Positions 52,883-62,887 are shown, counted from the first letter of the stretch. The stretch is 64,000 nucleotides of DNA from Gehongia tenuis (GCF_014384795.1 NZ_JACRSR010000002.1:277083-341082), one strand, 5' to 3'. Made by a program: numbers and translations. The notes: generated from the sequence alone by a model not told the origin.

Positions 52883-55800
52883 CTAGGTCCCCTTTCCATA
52901 GATAAAATCATACAGCGTCTGGTACAGCCGACCCGGTTCAATGGGTTTGGCCAGATGAGCGTTCATTCCGGCCGCCTTGCTTTTTTCGATGTCATCGTCA
53001 AAGGCGTTGGCCGTCATGGCGATAATGGGAATCGTTCCGGCATCGGCGTTGGAAAGATGCCGGATGTTATTGGCGGAGGCCAGCCCATCCATTTGGGGCA
53101 TGCGGATATCCATTAAAATGGCATCATAATAACCGGCGCGGCTCTTGCTGAACAGTTCCAGCGCCCGCAGGCCGTTCTCCGCTGTATCCACCGCAAATCC
53201 CTTGCTCTTCAGCAGCATCACCGCCACCTCGGTATTGATGAGATTATCCTCCGCCAGCAGCACCCGCCTGCCGGTAAAATCATATTCGGAAGGCAACGAC
53301 TGCTGCTCAAGTTCCTCCTTCTCCCCCAGCGCCTTCGTAAATGCGGAAACCAGGCTGGACTTAAACATCGGCTTGCTCATCAACAGGTTCACCCCGGCAA
53401 GCCTGGCTTCATGCTCGATGGATATCCAGTCATAGGCCGTCACGATGATGATGGTCACCTCCGGACCCACAATGCCGCGGATCTTTCGGGCGGTTTCCAA
53501 GCCGTCCATATCCGGCATTTTCCAATCGATAAGAATCATATCGTAATATTTCTTTTCACCCCAAAGGCGTCTTACCCGTTCGACGGCCTTGCGCCCACTA
53601 TCCACCCATTCCGCCGTGACGCCCATTTCCAAAAGCGTGGCCACCGCGCCCTCGCAGACCGCCACGTCATCGTCCACCACCAAAGTCTTCAGGTGCGAAA
53701 AATTATGGATCTGCTTCTTTTGTTTATGGCGCAGCTTTTCCTCTTCCGTGATGCCCAGCTTTACCTCCACGGTGAATTCCGTACCCACACCCTTAATGGA
53801 CCGGACCTTGATTGTTCCGTCCATCATATCCACAATATTTTTGGAGATGGCCATACCCAGTCCCGTGCCGCCGTACAAGGCGGTGGTGCCGCCGGATTCC
53901 TGCGAAAAGGGCTCAAACAGATGGGGCAGGAACTCTTCGCTCATGCCGATGCCCGTATCGTTGACCACAAAGCGCAGTACGGCATCGTTCTTCGACCTGC
54001 GGCGCTGCTCGGCCGAAAAGGTCACCTTGCCACCCTCGCCAGTGAACTTGATGGCATTGCTTAAAACGTTCACCAGTACCTGCTGAAGCTTCATGGCGTC
54101 GCCTATGTAATAGTCGTCCAGCACCGGATCCATGATGCATTCATACTCCACGCCCTTGGCGGACGCCTGAGCATAACAGATGGAATTGATACCGGTCAGG
54201 AACTCCTCCGTGGGGATCTTTTCATTTTTTAGCAGCATCTTGCCGCTTTCAATGCGGCTCATATCCAGAATATCGTTGATAAGCGACAGCAAAAACCGGG
54301 AGGAGATGCCTATCTTGGAGATGCAGTCCTCCACCTGCTCATCGTCGCCAATATGCTGCGCCGCAATGGCGCTCATGCCAATAATCGCATTCATGGGCGT
54401 GCGGATCTCATGGTTCATCCTGGAAAGAAAATCGCTTTTAGCGGCATTGGCCTGCTCTGCTGCGACCAGCGCGGAGGCCATCTCCTCCTTCTGGCGCTGT
54501 TCTCTTAGGACAACGTTGGTCACGTCCGTGCGGGTCATGCACACGCGGTTCAGTTCCCGGCTGACCTGGAACACCTGAAAGCGTTTGACCCGCAGCTCCC
54601 CCTGGCTGTTCTTCATTTCCAGAACAAAAGTGTAGGAATCCTCCTTGGCCAGCCGCTTCTGCATATAGGCAAAATCCAGCTGGGCCAAAAATTCCTTTCG
54701 GTTTTGATCGTCCATGCAGCGCTCCGCCGCCTCCCGGATCTCCTTTTGAAAGTCCCCCTTGGTCGGGACCGTCGGCTCCCAGGCGCTGTCATGGGCGGTG
54801 AGCCGGTAGGTTCCCCGCACCGTATCAATTTCAGTGATAACGTCATAGTCCAGCTTGGCGATTCCATCCAGCAGCCATTCCTGCAGCTTTTGCTCCGTAA
54901 TATCCAACGTATAGAAGAACGAGATGATATCGCCTGTTTCGGGGTTCTGGGAGGTTCTCAAACTCGTTCGCCCCCAAAAGACGCCTCCTTTGCTGCGCCG
55001 GCGCAGAAATTCCAGCTGATAGTCCGTGCGCCCGGCAGCGTAGTCGTGCAGCACCGTTTCCCGTTTCAGCAGTCTGCGGATCTCGTTTCCATAGGCCTCA
55101 TCCACGGCGGAGGCCGCCAGATTATCAACCGTTTCGTCGTAGGAACTGCCCACATGGGCGATAGCCACATCCGATGTGAAGTAGTAGGCCTCCAGCCGGT
55201 TTTGGGTGATATTGAAGGTGCCCCTATGACTGCCTTCCGTCGAAGCCATCTCCGTAAAATAGGCCAGCTCTTTTTCGTAGAGGTTTTTCACCTGCTCCTG
55301 AAGCCGTTTCTCTTTGGTGATATCAAAACATACCGACATGATGGCTGGACGGCCGTCCTCCGCGATCACTCTGCGTCCCACGTCGTGGATCCAGATATAG
55401 CTGCCATCCTTCTTCTTCATGCGGTATTCGACCACATATTCGTCCGAATCCTCCATCTGCTGTCCCACCGCTTCATCGACCATCTCGCGGTCCTCCGGGT
55501 GCATGCAGTTGGTAATGTATCCATCGATATCCGCAACAAACTCAGCCTCATCCGCATAGCCAAGATGGGCAAGCATCCGCCGGTTCACAAAGTAATAGGG
55601 GAAGCCCTCCTCGATGTATCCGCCCATCATTCCCCCGGCGATTGAATCATTGAGCAGTTCCTGACGCCGTTTGAGTATATGCTCCGTGGGCAGAGGCTGG
55701 CGGCCGGCAGCCTCATAGAGGGTATCCTTTGAAAGCTCCGGATCCTTCGCCACTGCTCCGTCCCGAAACAGCTTTTCAAAATCTTCCACCGGCATGGGTT

Positions 55801-57415
55801 TGGCAAAAAAATACCCCTGGGCGTAGTCACAGGCGATTCCCTTCAGCCGCGTCAGCTGCTCCGCAGTTTCCACGCCCTCCGCCACCACGCTCAGACCCAT
55901 ATATCTTGCCAGATCCATGATAAAGCACAGGATGCCCTGGCTTTCCTTCTTCGCGGTCTCACTTTGAATGAACTTCATATCCAGCTTCAGTACGTCGATG
56001 GGCAGCTCATTCAGCATATTGAGCGATGAATAGCCGCTCCCGAAGTCGTCCATTTCTATGGGAAAACCCAGCTTACGCAGGCGGCCCGCCGTGTCGATCA
56101 GCTGCCTCGGGTTTTCCGTATAGGCGCTCTCGGTGATCTCCAGATGGAGTCGCGAAGGGGAAAGCCGATACTTTCGCATGAGTTCCATCAAGATATCCGT
56201 AAGGTTCGCCTGATAGATGTCGGCCCTGGATACATTGACCGAGATGGGAAGCACAGGATACCCTTTGCCGTCCCAGTCCCGCAGAACCTGGCACGCTTTA
56301 TCCCAGATTCTCTGATCCAGCCTCGCGATAAACCCATTTTTCTCGAACAGCGGGATGAACTCCGACGGCGGCAAAAGCCCCCACTCAGGATGATTCCAGC
56401 GCACCAATGCCTCGGCGCCAGCCAGCGCGCCATCCTGAAGCCGGTACTTGGGCTGCAGATATATTTCAAACTGATCCTGCGCCAAAGCGGACTCCATGCA
56501 GTCCGTGACCGCCTGCTCCCGCAGCAGCTTATTGCGCAGCTTCTCATCGTATTCAGCGTAATATTTGCCATACTGCCCCTTGATACTCTGAGCGGCCAAA
56601 AGAGCCCGATCACACATCTGCTCCACCGGCGTTGCGGGATCATTGACCCGGTAGATGCCCCATTTCATCACAATGTTTTTGGCCTCGCACAGGGTGTTGA
56701 TCCGTTCCAGGGCGTCCGTGAACATGGTCTGTGTGTAGTCCCACCGATGCTCCACCAAGCATCCAAACCGATCGGCGTTCAGGCGGCCGCAGAGGCCCCG
56801 GCCCCGCGTAAAACCGGAATATAAATCGGCGATCCCGCACAGCAGGCGGTCGCCGGCCGAAACGCCGAAAACGTCATTGACCACCTTGAAATTTTCCACA
56901 TTGGAACAGACGATATCGTACGCTTTATCGGGATTTTGCCGAAGCGTTTCCTTCACGCGTTCATAAAAATAAGCTTTGCTGTAAATTCCAGTGAGGGGAT
57001 CGTATTGAAGGAGGTTGACCATCGCAGCGGATTCCCGCAGGTTGATGATGCTGGCCACCCGATGCAGGATGATCTGCGGCTTATACGGCTTGGACACAAA
57101 ATCCGCCGCACCTTTGGACAGGGCGGTCACTTCATCCGTCTCGCCGTCGCTCTGGGTGGTCACGATCACCGGAATGGACGAAAAAGCCGGATTCTTTTTC
57201 ATGATCGTCAAAAAGGTATAGCCATCCATCACCGGCATCTTGATATCCAGCAGAATCAGGGAGATTTCCTCGCCATACCGCTCCAAAATATCCAGAGCAT
57301 CCTGACCGTTTTCCGCTTCCAGTGCCTCGTACTCGCCGGCCAAAATCTGACATAGAAGCATGCGGTTGAGTGCGTTGTCCTCCACCACTAAAATTTTACG
57401 CTTTGTTATCAACAT
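52883..57415 (-). CDS. Giant hybrid: receiver-GGDEF-EAL-PAS-histidine kinase-two receivers
   Basis: The soluble 1510-residue protein has a receiver (1-120, Asp57 in LILLDIKMP), then GGDEF (about 130-290) with degenerate active site NADRF. An EAL domain (about 305-550) keeps its catalytic set (AEALVRW, SVNVSRAD, LEITES, DDFGSGYSS, KLDMKF, AEGVET). PAS-like regions (about 590-720 and 760-1010) follow, then HisKA (SRMNHEIRTPMNAIIG near 1050) and an ATPase domain. Two receivers (ILIDWKMPDMDG, ILMDIRMPQMDG) end it. It should hydrolyse c-di-GMP and run a phosphorelay via the Hpt encoded next. GAGGAAAG precedes the ATG. Confidence 0.93.
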   Translation of the reverse strand: MLITKRKILVVEDNALNRMLLCQILAGEYEALEAENGQDALDILERYGEEISLILLDIKMPVMDGYTFLTIMKKNPAFSSIPVIVTTQSDGETDEVTALSKGAADFVSKPYKPQIILHRVASIINLRESAAMVNLLQYDPLTGIYSKAYFYERVKETLRQNPDKAYDIVCSNVENFKVVNDVFGVSAGDRLLCGIADLYSGFTRGRGLCGRLNADRFGCLVEHRWDYTQTMFTDALERINTLCEAKNIVMKWGIYRVNDPATPVEQMCDRALLAAQSIKGQYGKYYAEYDEKLRNKLLREQAVTDCMESALAQDQFEIYLQPKYRLQDGALAGAEALVRWNHPEWGLLPPSEFIPLFEKNGFIARLDQRIWDKACQVLRDWDGKGYPVLPISVNVSRADIYQANLTDILMELMRKYRLSPSRLHLEITESAYTENPRQLIDTAGRLRKLGFPIEMDDFGSGYSSLNMLNELPIDVLKLDMKFIQSETAKKESQGILCFIMDLARYMGLSVVAEGVETAEQLTRLKGIACDYAQGYFFAKPMPVEDFEKLFRDGAVAKDPELSKDTLYEAAGRQPLPTEHILKRRQELLNDSIAGGMMGGYIEEGFPYYFVNRRMLAHLGYADEAEFVADIDGYITNCMHPEDREMVDEAVGQQMEDSDEYVVEYRMKKKDGSYIWIHDVGRRVIAEDGRPAIMSVCFDITKEKRLQEQVKNLYEKELAYFTEMASTEGSHRGTFNITQNRLEAYYFTSDVAIAHVGSSYDETVDNLAASAVDEAYGNEIRRLLKRETVLHDYAAGRTDYQLEFLRRRSKGGVFWGRTSLRTSQNPETGDIISFFYTLDITEQKLQEWLLDGIAKLDYDVITEIDTVRGTYRLTAHDSAWEPTVPTKGDFQKEIREAAERCMDDQNRKEFLAQLDFAYMQKRLAKEDSYTFVLEMKNSQGELRVKRFQVFQVSRELNRVCMTRTDVTNVVLREQRQKEEMASALVAAEQANAAKSDFLSRMNHEIRTPMNAIIGMSAIAAQHIGDDEQVEDCISKIGISSRFLLSLINDILDMSRIESGKMLLKNEKIPTEEFLTGINSICYAQASAKGVEYECIMDPVLDDYYIGDAMKLQQVLVNVLSNAIKFTGEGGKVTFSAEQRRRSKNDAVLRFVVNDTGIGMSEEFLPHLFEPFSQESGGTTALYGGTGLGMAISKNIVDMMDGTIKVRSIKGVGTEFTVEVKLGITEEEKLRHKQKKQIHNFSHLKTLVVDDDVAVCEGAVATLLEMGVTAEWVDSGRKAVERVRRLWGEKKYYDMILIDWKMPDMDGLETARKIRGIVGPEVTIIIVTAYDWISIEHEARLAGVNLLMSKPMFKSSLVSAFTKALGEKEELEQQSLPSEYDFTGRRVLLAEDNLINTEVAVMLLKSKGFAVDTAENGLRALELFSKSRAGYYDAILMDIRMPQMDGLASANNIRHLSNADAGTIPIIAMTANAFDDDIEKSKAAGMNAHLAKPIEPGRLYQTLYDFIYGKGT

Positions 57416-57498
57416 TTTATGCTTTCCTCACACTGTTTATCGTACAGCTGCATCTTCGTTTACCGCGTATTATCGTTCATAAAGCATCCTTGTTCATA

Positions 57499-57514
57499 TA
57501 CCTAATATAAGGTA
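57499..57514. promoter_or_regulatory. Inverted repeat in the divergent promoter region
   Basis: TACCT-AATATA-AGGTA lies between the hybrid kinase gene and the divergent GntR-like gene. It could be the regulator's binding site. Evidence is positional only. Confidence 0.3.
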
Positions 57515-57664
57515 CAGTATAGCAAAATCAGACAGGAATAGCAACCGCCCGGCCTGCTGAGGGCGCTTAAGATTGGCATTTGCAAGGAAAAAATGTTATC
57601 ATAAAAAAAGCCGTATGATACACTCTTTTCCGCACGTTTGCACCGGATTCAGGAGGGACAGCTT

Positions 57665-59104
57665 TTGCACAATGAAATGGAGCTTTGCCAAGTCATATAC
57701 AGTTTCCTCACCACACAAATACGCTTTGGGGCCTACCGTTTTGGAGACCGTCTGCCCACCATGGAGGAAGCGAGCCAGCAGATGCTGGTTTCCTTTGATA
57801 CCGTACGTTCAGCCTACCGCCGGCTTCAAGCGGATGGCTTAATCACCTTATCCAAAAGCATAGGCACCACGGTAAGGGTGCGCTACAGCGGAGCCGAGAT
57901 CGAACGGAACATTCGGGCGTTCTATGGGGAGCGCAGGGACGCTCTATTGGATTTGAGCCAATCCATGCGGCTTCTGTTTGGCAAAACCCAATGGCTGGCA
58001 ATGAAAACCATGCCGCCGGAGGCCCTGGATAAGATCGAAGACTATGCCCGGGAGAAGAACATATTCCTCTCCTATGCGCGCCAGCTGCAGCTGATCTATG
58101 ACTCGCTTCACAACGATCTCATGATGCGTCTTGTCTGGCAGAACTTCATGTTTTTTGAAGCGCCCTTTCTCAGCATTGCCGAGAATATCAAATATTTTGT
58201 GAAAGCGGGAAACCCTCTGCTGAATATGACCGGGTGCTGCCGGAAAAAGGATTGGACAGGACTGCAGGCCGCGGTGGACGATTTTTTGACGGTGTTTCCC
58301 TCCGCTCTTTCTCAATTTTACGCCGAGCGGCTTGTGCCTTCTCCTGCCCAGCCGCAGATTTCCTTTGCCTGGAACGGCTATAAAAAACCGTCCCAGCTGT
58401 GTTACTCGCTCAGTCGGGAGATTCTGGGCTCAATCAGCCGGGGTGAATTCCCGGCGGGCAGCTATCTGCCCAGTCTGGAAAAGCTGGCGAAAGAAAAACA
58501 GGTTTCCGTAAGCACCATTCGCCGGACCCTGACAATCCTCAACCAGATCGGAGCGATAAGGTCCATCAACGGCGTCGGCGCACAGGTCCTGCTTCTCGAC
58601 CAAAGCTCAGAAAACTGCGATTTCACCCAACCCATCATCCGCAAACGCCTGCAGGATTATATTGAAAGTCTGCAGATCCTCACCCTGACCTGCAGAAGGA
58701 CGGCGGAGAGTACCTTCGTTTCCCCGGACAGCCTTACGCAGTGGAAGAACCTGCTGAACGAAATCCGCCGCACCGGCCGGTATGAAACGATAATCTATGA
58801 TTCCATGAAATTTATCTCCCGCCATGCACCTCTGCAAACGATTCGAATGGTGTATACCCAGCTGCTCCAGCTGCTGTTTTGGGGACACCCCCTGCGGGGC
58901 ATCCATGGAAATCAGAGGGACTTCAATCGTGTTTTACTCCCCCATCTTGAAATCCTTTTGGACTGTTTGGAGCGGGAGGACAGCGCCGCCTTTGCCGTCG
59001 AGTTAGAGGACATTTCCATTCGTCAGCTAAACTTCACAGCAGAGCTGATGGACCGGCTTGGTTTTCCCGAGGTTCGGGCCCTGCGCGTCCCGGAGAAACT
59101 TTAG
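57665..59104 (+). CDS. Transcription regulator with two GntR-type winged helices
   Basis: The 479-residue protein has a GntR-type winged HTH at about 8-67 (GDRLPTMEEASQQMLVSFDTVRSAYRRLQADGLI) and a second at about 240-300 (GSYLPSLEKLAKEKQVSVSTIRRTLTILNQIGAI). Each is followed by a helical domain of about 150 residues with no recognised family, so it looks like an internal duplication. The start is TTG at 57665, 7 bases after AGGAGGG. It is divergent from the hybrid kinase operon and convergent with the sensor kinase gene. Confidence 0.85.
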   Translation: MHNEMELCQVIYSFLTTQIRFGAYRFGDRLPTMEEASQQMLVSFDTVRSAYRRLQADGLITLSKSIGTTVRVRYSGAEIERNIRAFYGERRDALLDLSQSMRLLFGKTQWLAMKTMPPEALDKIEDYAREKNIFLSYARQLQLIYDSLHNDLMMRLVWQNFMFFEAPFLSIAENIKYFVKAGNPLLNMTGCCRKKDWTGLQAAVDDFLTVFPSALSQFYAERLVPSPAQPQISFAWNGYKKPSQLCYSLSREILGSISRGEFPAGSYLPSLEKLAKEKQVSVSTIRRTLTILNQIGAIRSINGVGAQVLLLDQSSENCDFTQPIIRKRLQDYIESLQILTLTCRRTAESTFVSPDSLTQWKNLLNEIRRTGRYETIIYDSMKFISRHAPLQTIRMVYTQLLQLLFWGHPLRGIHGNQRDFNRVLLPHLEILLDCLEREDSAAFAVELEDISIRQLNFTAELMDRLGFPEVRALRVPEKL

Positions 59105-59112
59105 CCTCTCCC

Positions 59113-61911
59113 TCATCCATTAATCAGACCTTGCAGGACACGGTAAAGACGGGCCACATCAAGGGGCTTTGCCAGAAAATCATTCATCCCCGCTTTCTTG
59201 GCGGCGTCAACGTCCTCTTGGAAGGTGTTGGCCGTCATGGCAACGATGGGAATGACGGCCGCATCCGGTCGGTCAAGGGCGCGAATAGCCCTCGTGGCGT
59301 CCAGCCCGTTCATCTCCGGCATCTGTACATCCATCAGAATGATCTGGAATTCGCCAGGTCTGCTTTCCTCAAAACGCTTTACCGCCAGCGCGCCGTTTTT
59401 CGCCCGATGGGCCACTGCACCCTGCATCTTTAAAAGCTCCATCGCAATTTCGGCATTCAGATCGTTGTCTTCTGCGATCAAAACCTGTACGCCGTCCAGC
59501 CTTTGACCCTCCCGCTTTTCCTCAGGTTCAGTCACCACCTCGCCGAAGGGCAGCGTGATGCTGAAATAGAATTCACTACCCTCGCCGGGCTGGCTTTTGA
59601 CCTTGAGTTCCTCGCCCATCAGCCGGACAATACTGCTGCTGATGGCCAGCCCAAGTCCAGTGCCCTGGCTCTTTGAGGAATTGCTGCCAAGCTGTTCAAA
59701 GGAAGCAAAAATCCGCTCCTGGTCCTCGGGATGGATGCCCATACCACTGTCGACCACCCGAAAGGTAAAGGCGGCTCCCCGCTCATCGGACCCGGTTTCC
59801 AGCACCTCCAGCAAGACCTTCCCGCCTTCCGGGGTAAACTTAAAGGCATTGGACAGAAGATTCACCAGCACTTGACGCAGCCGAACAGCATCGCCCCGCA
59901 AGGCACCATGGGTGAACTTCTTTTCCAGAGTAAAGGACAGATCATGGCGCGAGGCCTCTCCGCTCATCATGCTTTGCAGGTCATGCAGCACCTGTTCCAA
60001 AGAGAAGGACTCGTCGGCAATGGATAGCATTCCATTGTCGATGCGGCTCATATCCAGAATATCATTGATAAGGCTGAGCATGTACTGGGAGGACGTGCGC
60101 AGCTTTCTTAGATTCGCCCGTGCGGCCTCCGGAATATCCTCCATCATGCTGGTCAGGTCAGCGAGGCCCACCACCGCGTTCATGGGAGTGCGGATTTCAT
60201 GGCTCATCCTGGAGAGAAACTCTCCCTTGGCCCGGCTGGAAGCCTCCGCCTTTTCCAAATTGCTCTGCATAGCCGCCGCTTTCATGCGGGAACGGGCAAT
60301 CAGAATCACCGCCGCCAAAACAATCAGCAGAACGACGCCCAGAATAGCCGCAAACAGGAACGGATTGGCATAGACAAAATTCATTAAAGACAACTGACTG
60401 GCGCCAAGAGAGACCAGATTACGATTGAGAATATCATCCTTCTCTTCGGCATCGAGGCTGTTGATCGCCTTATTCAAAATGGTGAGAAGCTTCGTATCCG
60501 TAGGCCGAGCCAGCGCAAAGCCCACATGACTGATATCGTTGACCAGCGTTACCGGCACCACATTGTTAAGATAGCTGTGCTGAATTTCTAGCTCGATTCG
60601 ATTGGGCAGCCCATAAACAAAATCGATTTTGCCACGATTCACCGCGGCAAGAGCTTCATCCATATCCGAATAGGTCTTTACTTCCGCCGCCGGAACGTTC
60701 ATGGGAAGCTCCCGCCCCTCCACGATTCCGCCCACCAATCCATCATCCGGATAAGAGGACGCCTTATTGCGCACAACGATATTGTTCAAACTCGCATAGG
60801 AGGCCGTCAGCGCCAGTCCCTCCTCCGATGCATGTTCCTCCGAATCCAGATAAAAACCCAGTATGTCCGCTCGCCCCTCTTGGACCATATGAATGGCGTC
60901 CATATAGCTTTTTGCATACACATAGTGAAAGGATAAGCCGGTATAGGCTTCAACCTTCTTTAAGATATCCGGCACCACCCCATCATGGGTACTTTCCTGT
61001 GAGGTCATGCAGAAAAGCGGATGCCAGCCCTCCGGCACCGCCACCGTCACGGTCTTCTTCGTTTGAACATAGGCGAGTTCTTCAGCATCAAGCAGAATAT
61101 CTGGCGTCGGGTCCGTGAAGTTGGCTTCAAAACGCTCCGTTCCAAAATTTGGATTTGCAGCGCTGATCTCAGCAAGCGCCATGTTCAATCCGTCCAGAAC
61201 CTCTTGGTTTCCCGGCGTGGTCACGATATAATAGGGCTGCGAATCATAGGATACTACGATTCGAAAATCCTCGCTGTGCTCTGTGAAATTGCCCAGCAGC
61301 AGGTCGACCTCTCCGCTGGCCAAATAGGTATAGAGATTACCCTTCACTGACAGCTGTTCAACGGAGTATTCCTTGATGGGGCAGTTCAAATTGTTTATGG
61401 ATAAAAACTCTTTGAGGCGGCGGATGTTTTCCTTGGCATTGGCATAAACTCCGATGGTTTTGCCATCGATGCTTTCCATGATGTTAGTATGCATGCTCAA
61501 ATCGTCACGCCTGGCCAGAAGGACGGAGCGGCTGTATCCCGTATTGTAATCCGGATAGCCATAATATTCTTCCAATTCGGGTGCATAATAGTTCCCGCCC
61601 ATCAGATCAAATTCGCCATTTCGAAACCGCTCCAGCATCTCCTCACCGCTGCCCACGTCGATGTACTCATATTCCCAGTTCGTATATTTGGCGATTTCAT
61701 TGAGATAGTCCACTACCAGACCATGACGCGTTCCGTCCTCCCATGTCTCAGTCATCCCCTGTATTTGATAGAAGGCGACTCGCAGCACGCGTGGCTCGTC
61801 CTCCTCCGCGGCCATCGCAGGCAACGGCAGCACGGTCATCATCAGAAGCGCCGCGATTAGAACCGCGGCAAATCTCCGTCTATATCGATTTAATTCTCCC
61901 CGGTTATTCAT
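59113..61911 (-). CDS. BvgS-like hybrid sensor kinase with two extracellular binding domains
   Basis: The 932-residue protein has a signal peptide (to about 34), two tandem amino-acid-binding-type SBP domains outside (about 42-270 and 285-505), and a membrane segment near 520-545. HisKA (SRMSHEIRTPMNAVVG near 590), an ATPase domain (NLLSNAFKFTPEGG, GTGLGLAI) and a C-terminal receiver (ILMDVQMPEMNG) follow. It senses small solutes, probably amino acids or peptides. It has no Hpt of its own. GGAG precedes the ATG. Confidence 0.93.
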   Translation of the reverse strand: MNNRGELNRYRRRFAAVLIAALLMMTVLPLPAMAAEEDEPRVLRVAFYQIQGMTETWEDGTRHGLVVDYLNEIAKYTNWEYEYIDVGSGEEMLERFRNGEFDLMGGNYYAPELEEYYGYPDYNTGYSRSVLLARRDDLSMHTNIMESIDGKTIGVYANAKENIRRLKEFLSINNLNCPIKEYSVEQLSVKGNLYTYLASGEVDLLLGNFTEHSEDFRIVVSYDSQPYYIVTTPGNQEVLDGLNMALAEISAANPNFGTERFEANFTDPTPDILLDAEELAYVQTKKTVTVAVPEGWHPLFCMTSQESTHDGVVPDILKKVEAYTGLSFHYVYAKSYMDAIHMVQEGRADILGFYLDSEEHASEEGLALTASYASLNNIVVRNKASSYPDDGLVGGIVEGRELPMNVPAAEVKTYSDMDEALAAVNRGKIDFVYGLPNRIELEIQHSYLNNVVPVTLVNDISHVGFALARPTDTKLLTILNKAINSLDAEEKDDILNRNLVSLGASQLSLMNFVYANPFLFAAILGVVLLIVLAAVILIARSRMKAAAMQSNLEKAEASSRAKGEFLSRMSHEIRTPMNAVVGLADLTSMMEDIPEAARANLRKLRTSSQYMLSLINDILDMSRIDNGMLSIADESFSLEQVLHDLQSMMSGEASRHDLSFTLEKKFTHGALRGDAVRLRQVLVNLLSNAFKFTPEGGKVLLEVLETGSDERGAAFTFRVVDSGMGIHPEDQERIFASFEQLGSNSSKSQGTGLGLAISSSIVRLMGEELKVKSQPGEGSEFYFSITLPFGEVVTEPEEKREGQRLDGVQVLIAEDNDLNAEIAMELLKMQGAVAHRAKNGALAVKRFEESRPGEFQIILMDVQMPEMNGLDATRAIRALDRPDAAVIPIVAMTANTFQEDVDAAKKAGMNDFLAKPLDVARLYRVLQGLING

Positions 61912-62145
61912 TCCTGAACTCCTTATTCTTTAAAGTAAACCGATGCTGGAGACGCATGCTTACTGGACAATGGTTTGAGCAATGGTTTTATCGGCTCACC
62001 ACTATTTATAGACATAATAAGGATATCAGAACTGCAAACAAATGGCAATGAAACACCAAGAATTTCAACGTTTTTTCGATAAAAAAGGCTCTCGTTTAAC
62101 CCTTCGGAACAATCCAAAAAGGCAGCGCATTCAATCGTCCTCAAA

Positions 62146-62179
62146 AATAAAAACCCGTACAAACTGAGTTTGTACGGGT
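62146..62179 (-). terminator. Terminator of the tRNA-Ser gene
   Basis: Perfect 12-base stem ACCCGTACAAAC/GTTTGTACGGGT with a 3-base loop, then TTTTTATTTTT on the minus strand. Confidence 0.92.
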
Positions 62180-62182
62180 ATC

Positions 62183-62271
62183 TGGCGGAGAAGGTGGGAT
62201 TCGAACCCACGTGCCCTTGCGGACAACCGCATTTCGAGTGCGGCTCGTTGCGACCACTTCGATACTTCTCC
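62183..62271 (-). tRNA. tRNA-Ser(CGA)
   Basis: The 89-base gene has acceptor stem GGAGAAG/CTTCTCC, the anticodon loop CTCGAAA in stem CCGCA/TGCGG (anticodon CGA, reading UCG), a long class II variable arm, the T arm GTGGGTTCGAATCCCAC and an encoded CCA end. Confidence 0.97.
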
Positions 62272-62280
62272 TGATTATTC

Positions 62281-62297
62281 GTCCCGAAGTGCGGGAC
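62281..62297 (-). other. Hairpin in the tRNA-Ser 5' leader
   Basis: GTCCCG-CACTT-CGGGAC forms between the promoter and the tRNA 5' end. It may help RNase P processing or simply be the transcribed leader. Confidence 0.4.
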
Positions 62298-62304
62298 GGA
62301 TAAT

Positions 62305-62333
62305 ATTATACAGGGACGCGTTAAAAAAGGCAA
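62305..62333 (-). promoter_or_regulatory. Sigma-A promoter of tRNA-Ser
   Basis: On the minus strand -35 TTGCCT (62328-62333), 17 bases, -10 TATAAT (62305-62310), preceded by TG, giving a start about 27 bases before the mature tRNA. Confidence 0.8.
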
Positions 62334-62373
62334 GAGGTGCGGATAAAATTACTGCTTCGATGCCATTGTTTGA

Positions 62374-62868
62374 TTAGCTCAAAAACAGCCAATTGATGTA
62401 TTCCATTCCCGTTTTTGTGCGGAAATTTTTGTCCCGGATGGCTGCAATCTGGCTACGATTCATACCCTTTTCAAATATATTGACCAGAAAATCGGCCTCC
62501 AGTAGAATCTGATAATCTGCACCGTCCACAGCGTTATAGGTGTGATGATGGGCAACCAGGAAACATACCCGCTCAATCATTTCCGGTGGGAAGGCCAGTT
62601 CTTCAAGCATCCTGCGGGCCACCGGAGGTCCCTCGATCTCCTGATGACGCCATCCGCCGTCCCCGTACTTTTGACGGCTGATCTTAATACCCACGTCGTG
62701 CACCAGCGCGGCTGTCTCCAGCGTAAACTGGGTCTGCTGATCCAGTCCTTCCAGTTCACCTATGCTCTTTGCAAAGCCATACACCTTTAAAAAATGGTTC
62801 ACACGATCCGGTGTCTCACGATCAAACTCAATCATCATCCGGCTCAATTTTGCGATTTTATCCTTCAT
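62374..62868 (-). CDS. HD domain phosphohydrolase
   Basis: The 164-residue protein has an HD domain: VNHFLKVYGFAKSIGELEG, the HD pair in AALVHDVGI near residue 50, and LVAHHHTYNAVDGADYQILLEADFLVN. Relatives act on nucleotides or as phosphatases; the substrate is unknown. AAGGAGG lies 5 bases before the ATG at 62868. It is the gene after the 63 kb isomerase, separated by a weak terminator. Confidence 0.88.
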   Translation of the reverse strand: MKDKIAKLSRMMIEFDRETPDRVNHFLKVYGFAKSIGELEGLDQQTQFTLETAALVHDVGIKISRQKYGDGGWRHQEIEGPPVARRMLEELAFPPEMIERVCFLVAHHHTYNAVDGADYQILLEADFLVNIFEKGMNRSQIAAIRDKNFRTKTGMEYINWLFLS

Positions 62869-62887
62869 CGTGACCTCCTTAAAGAAC

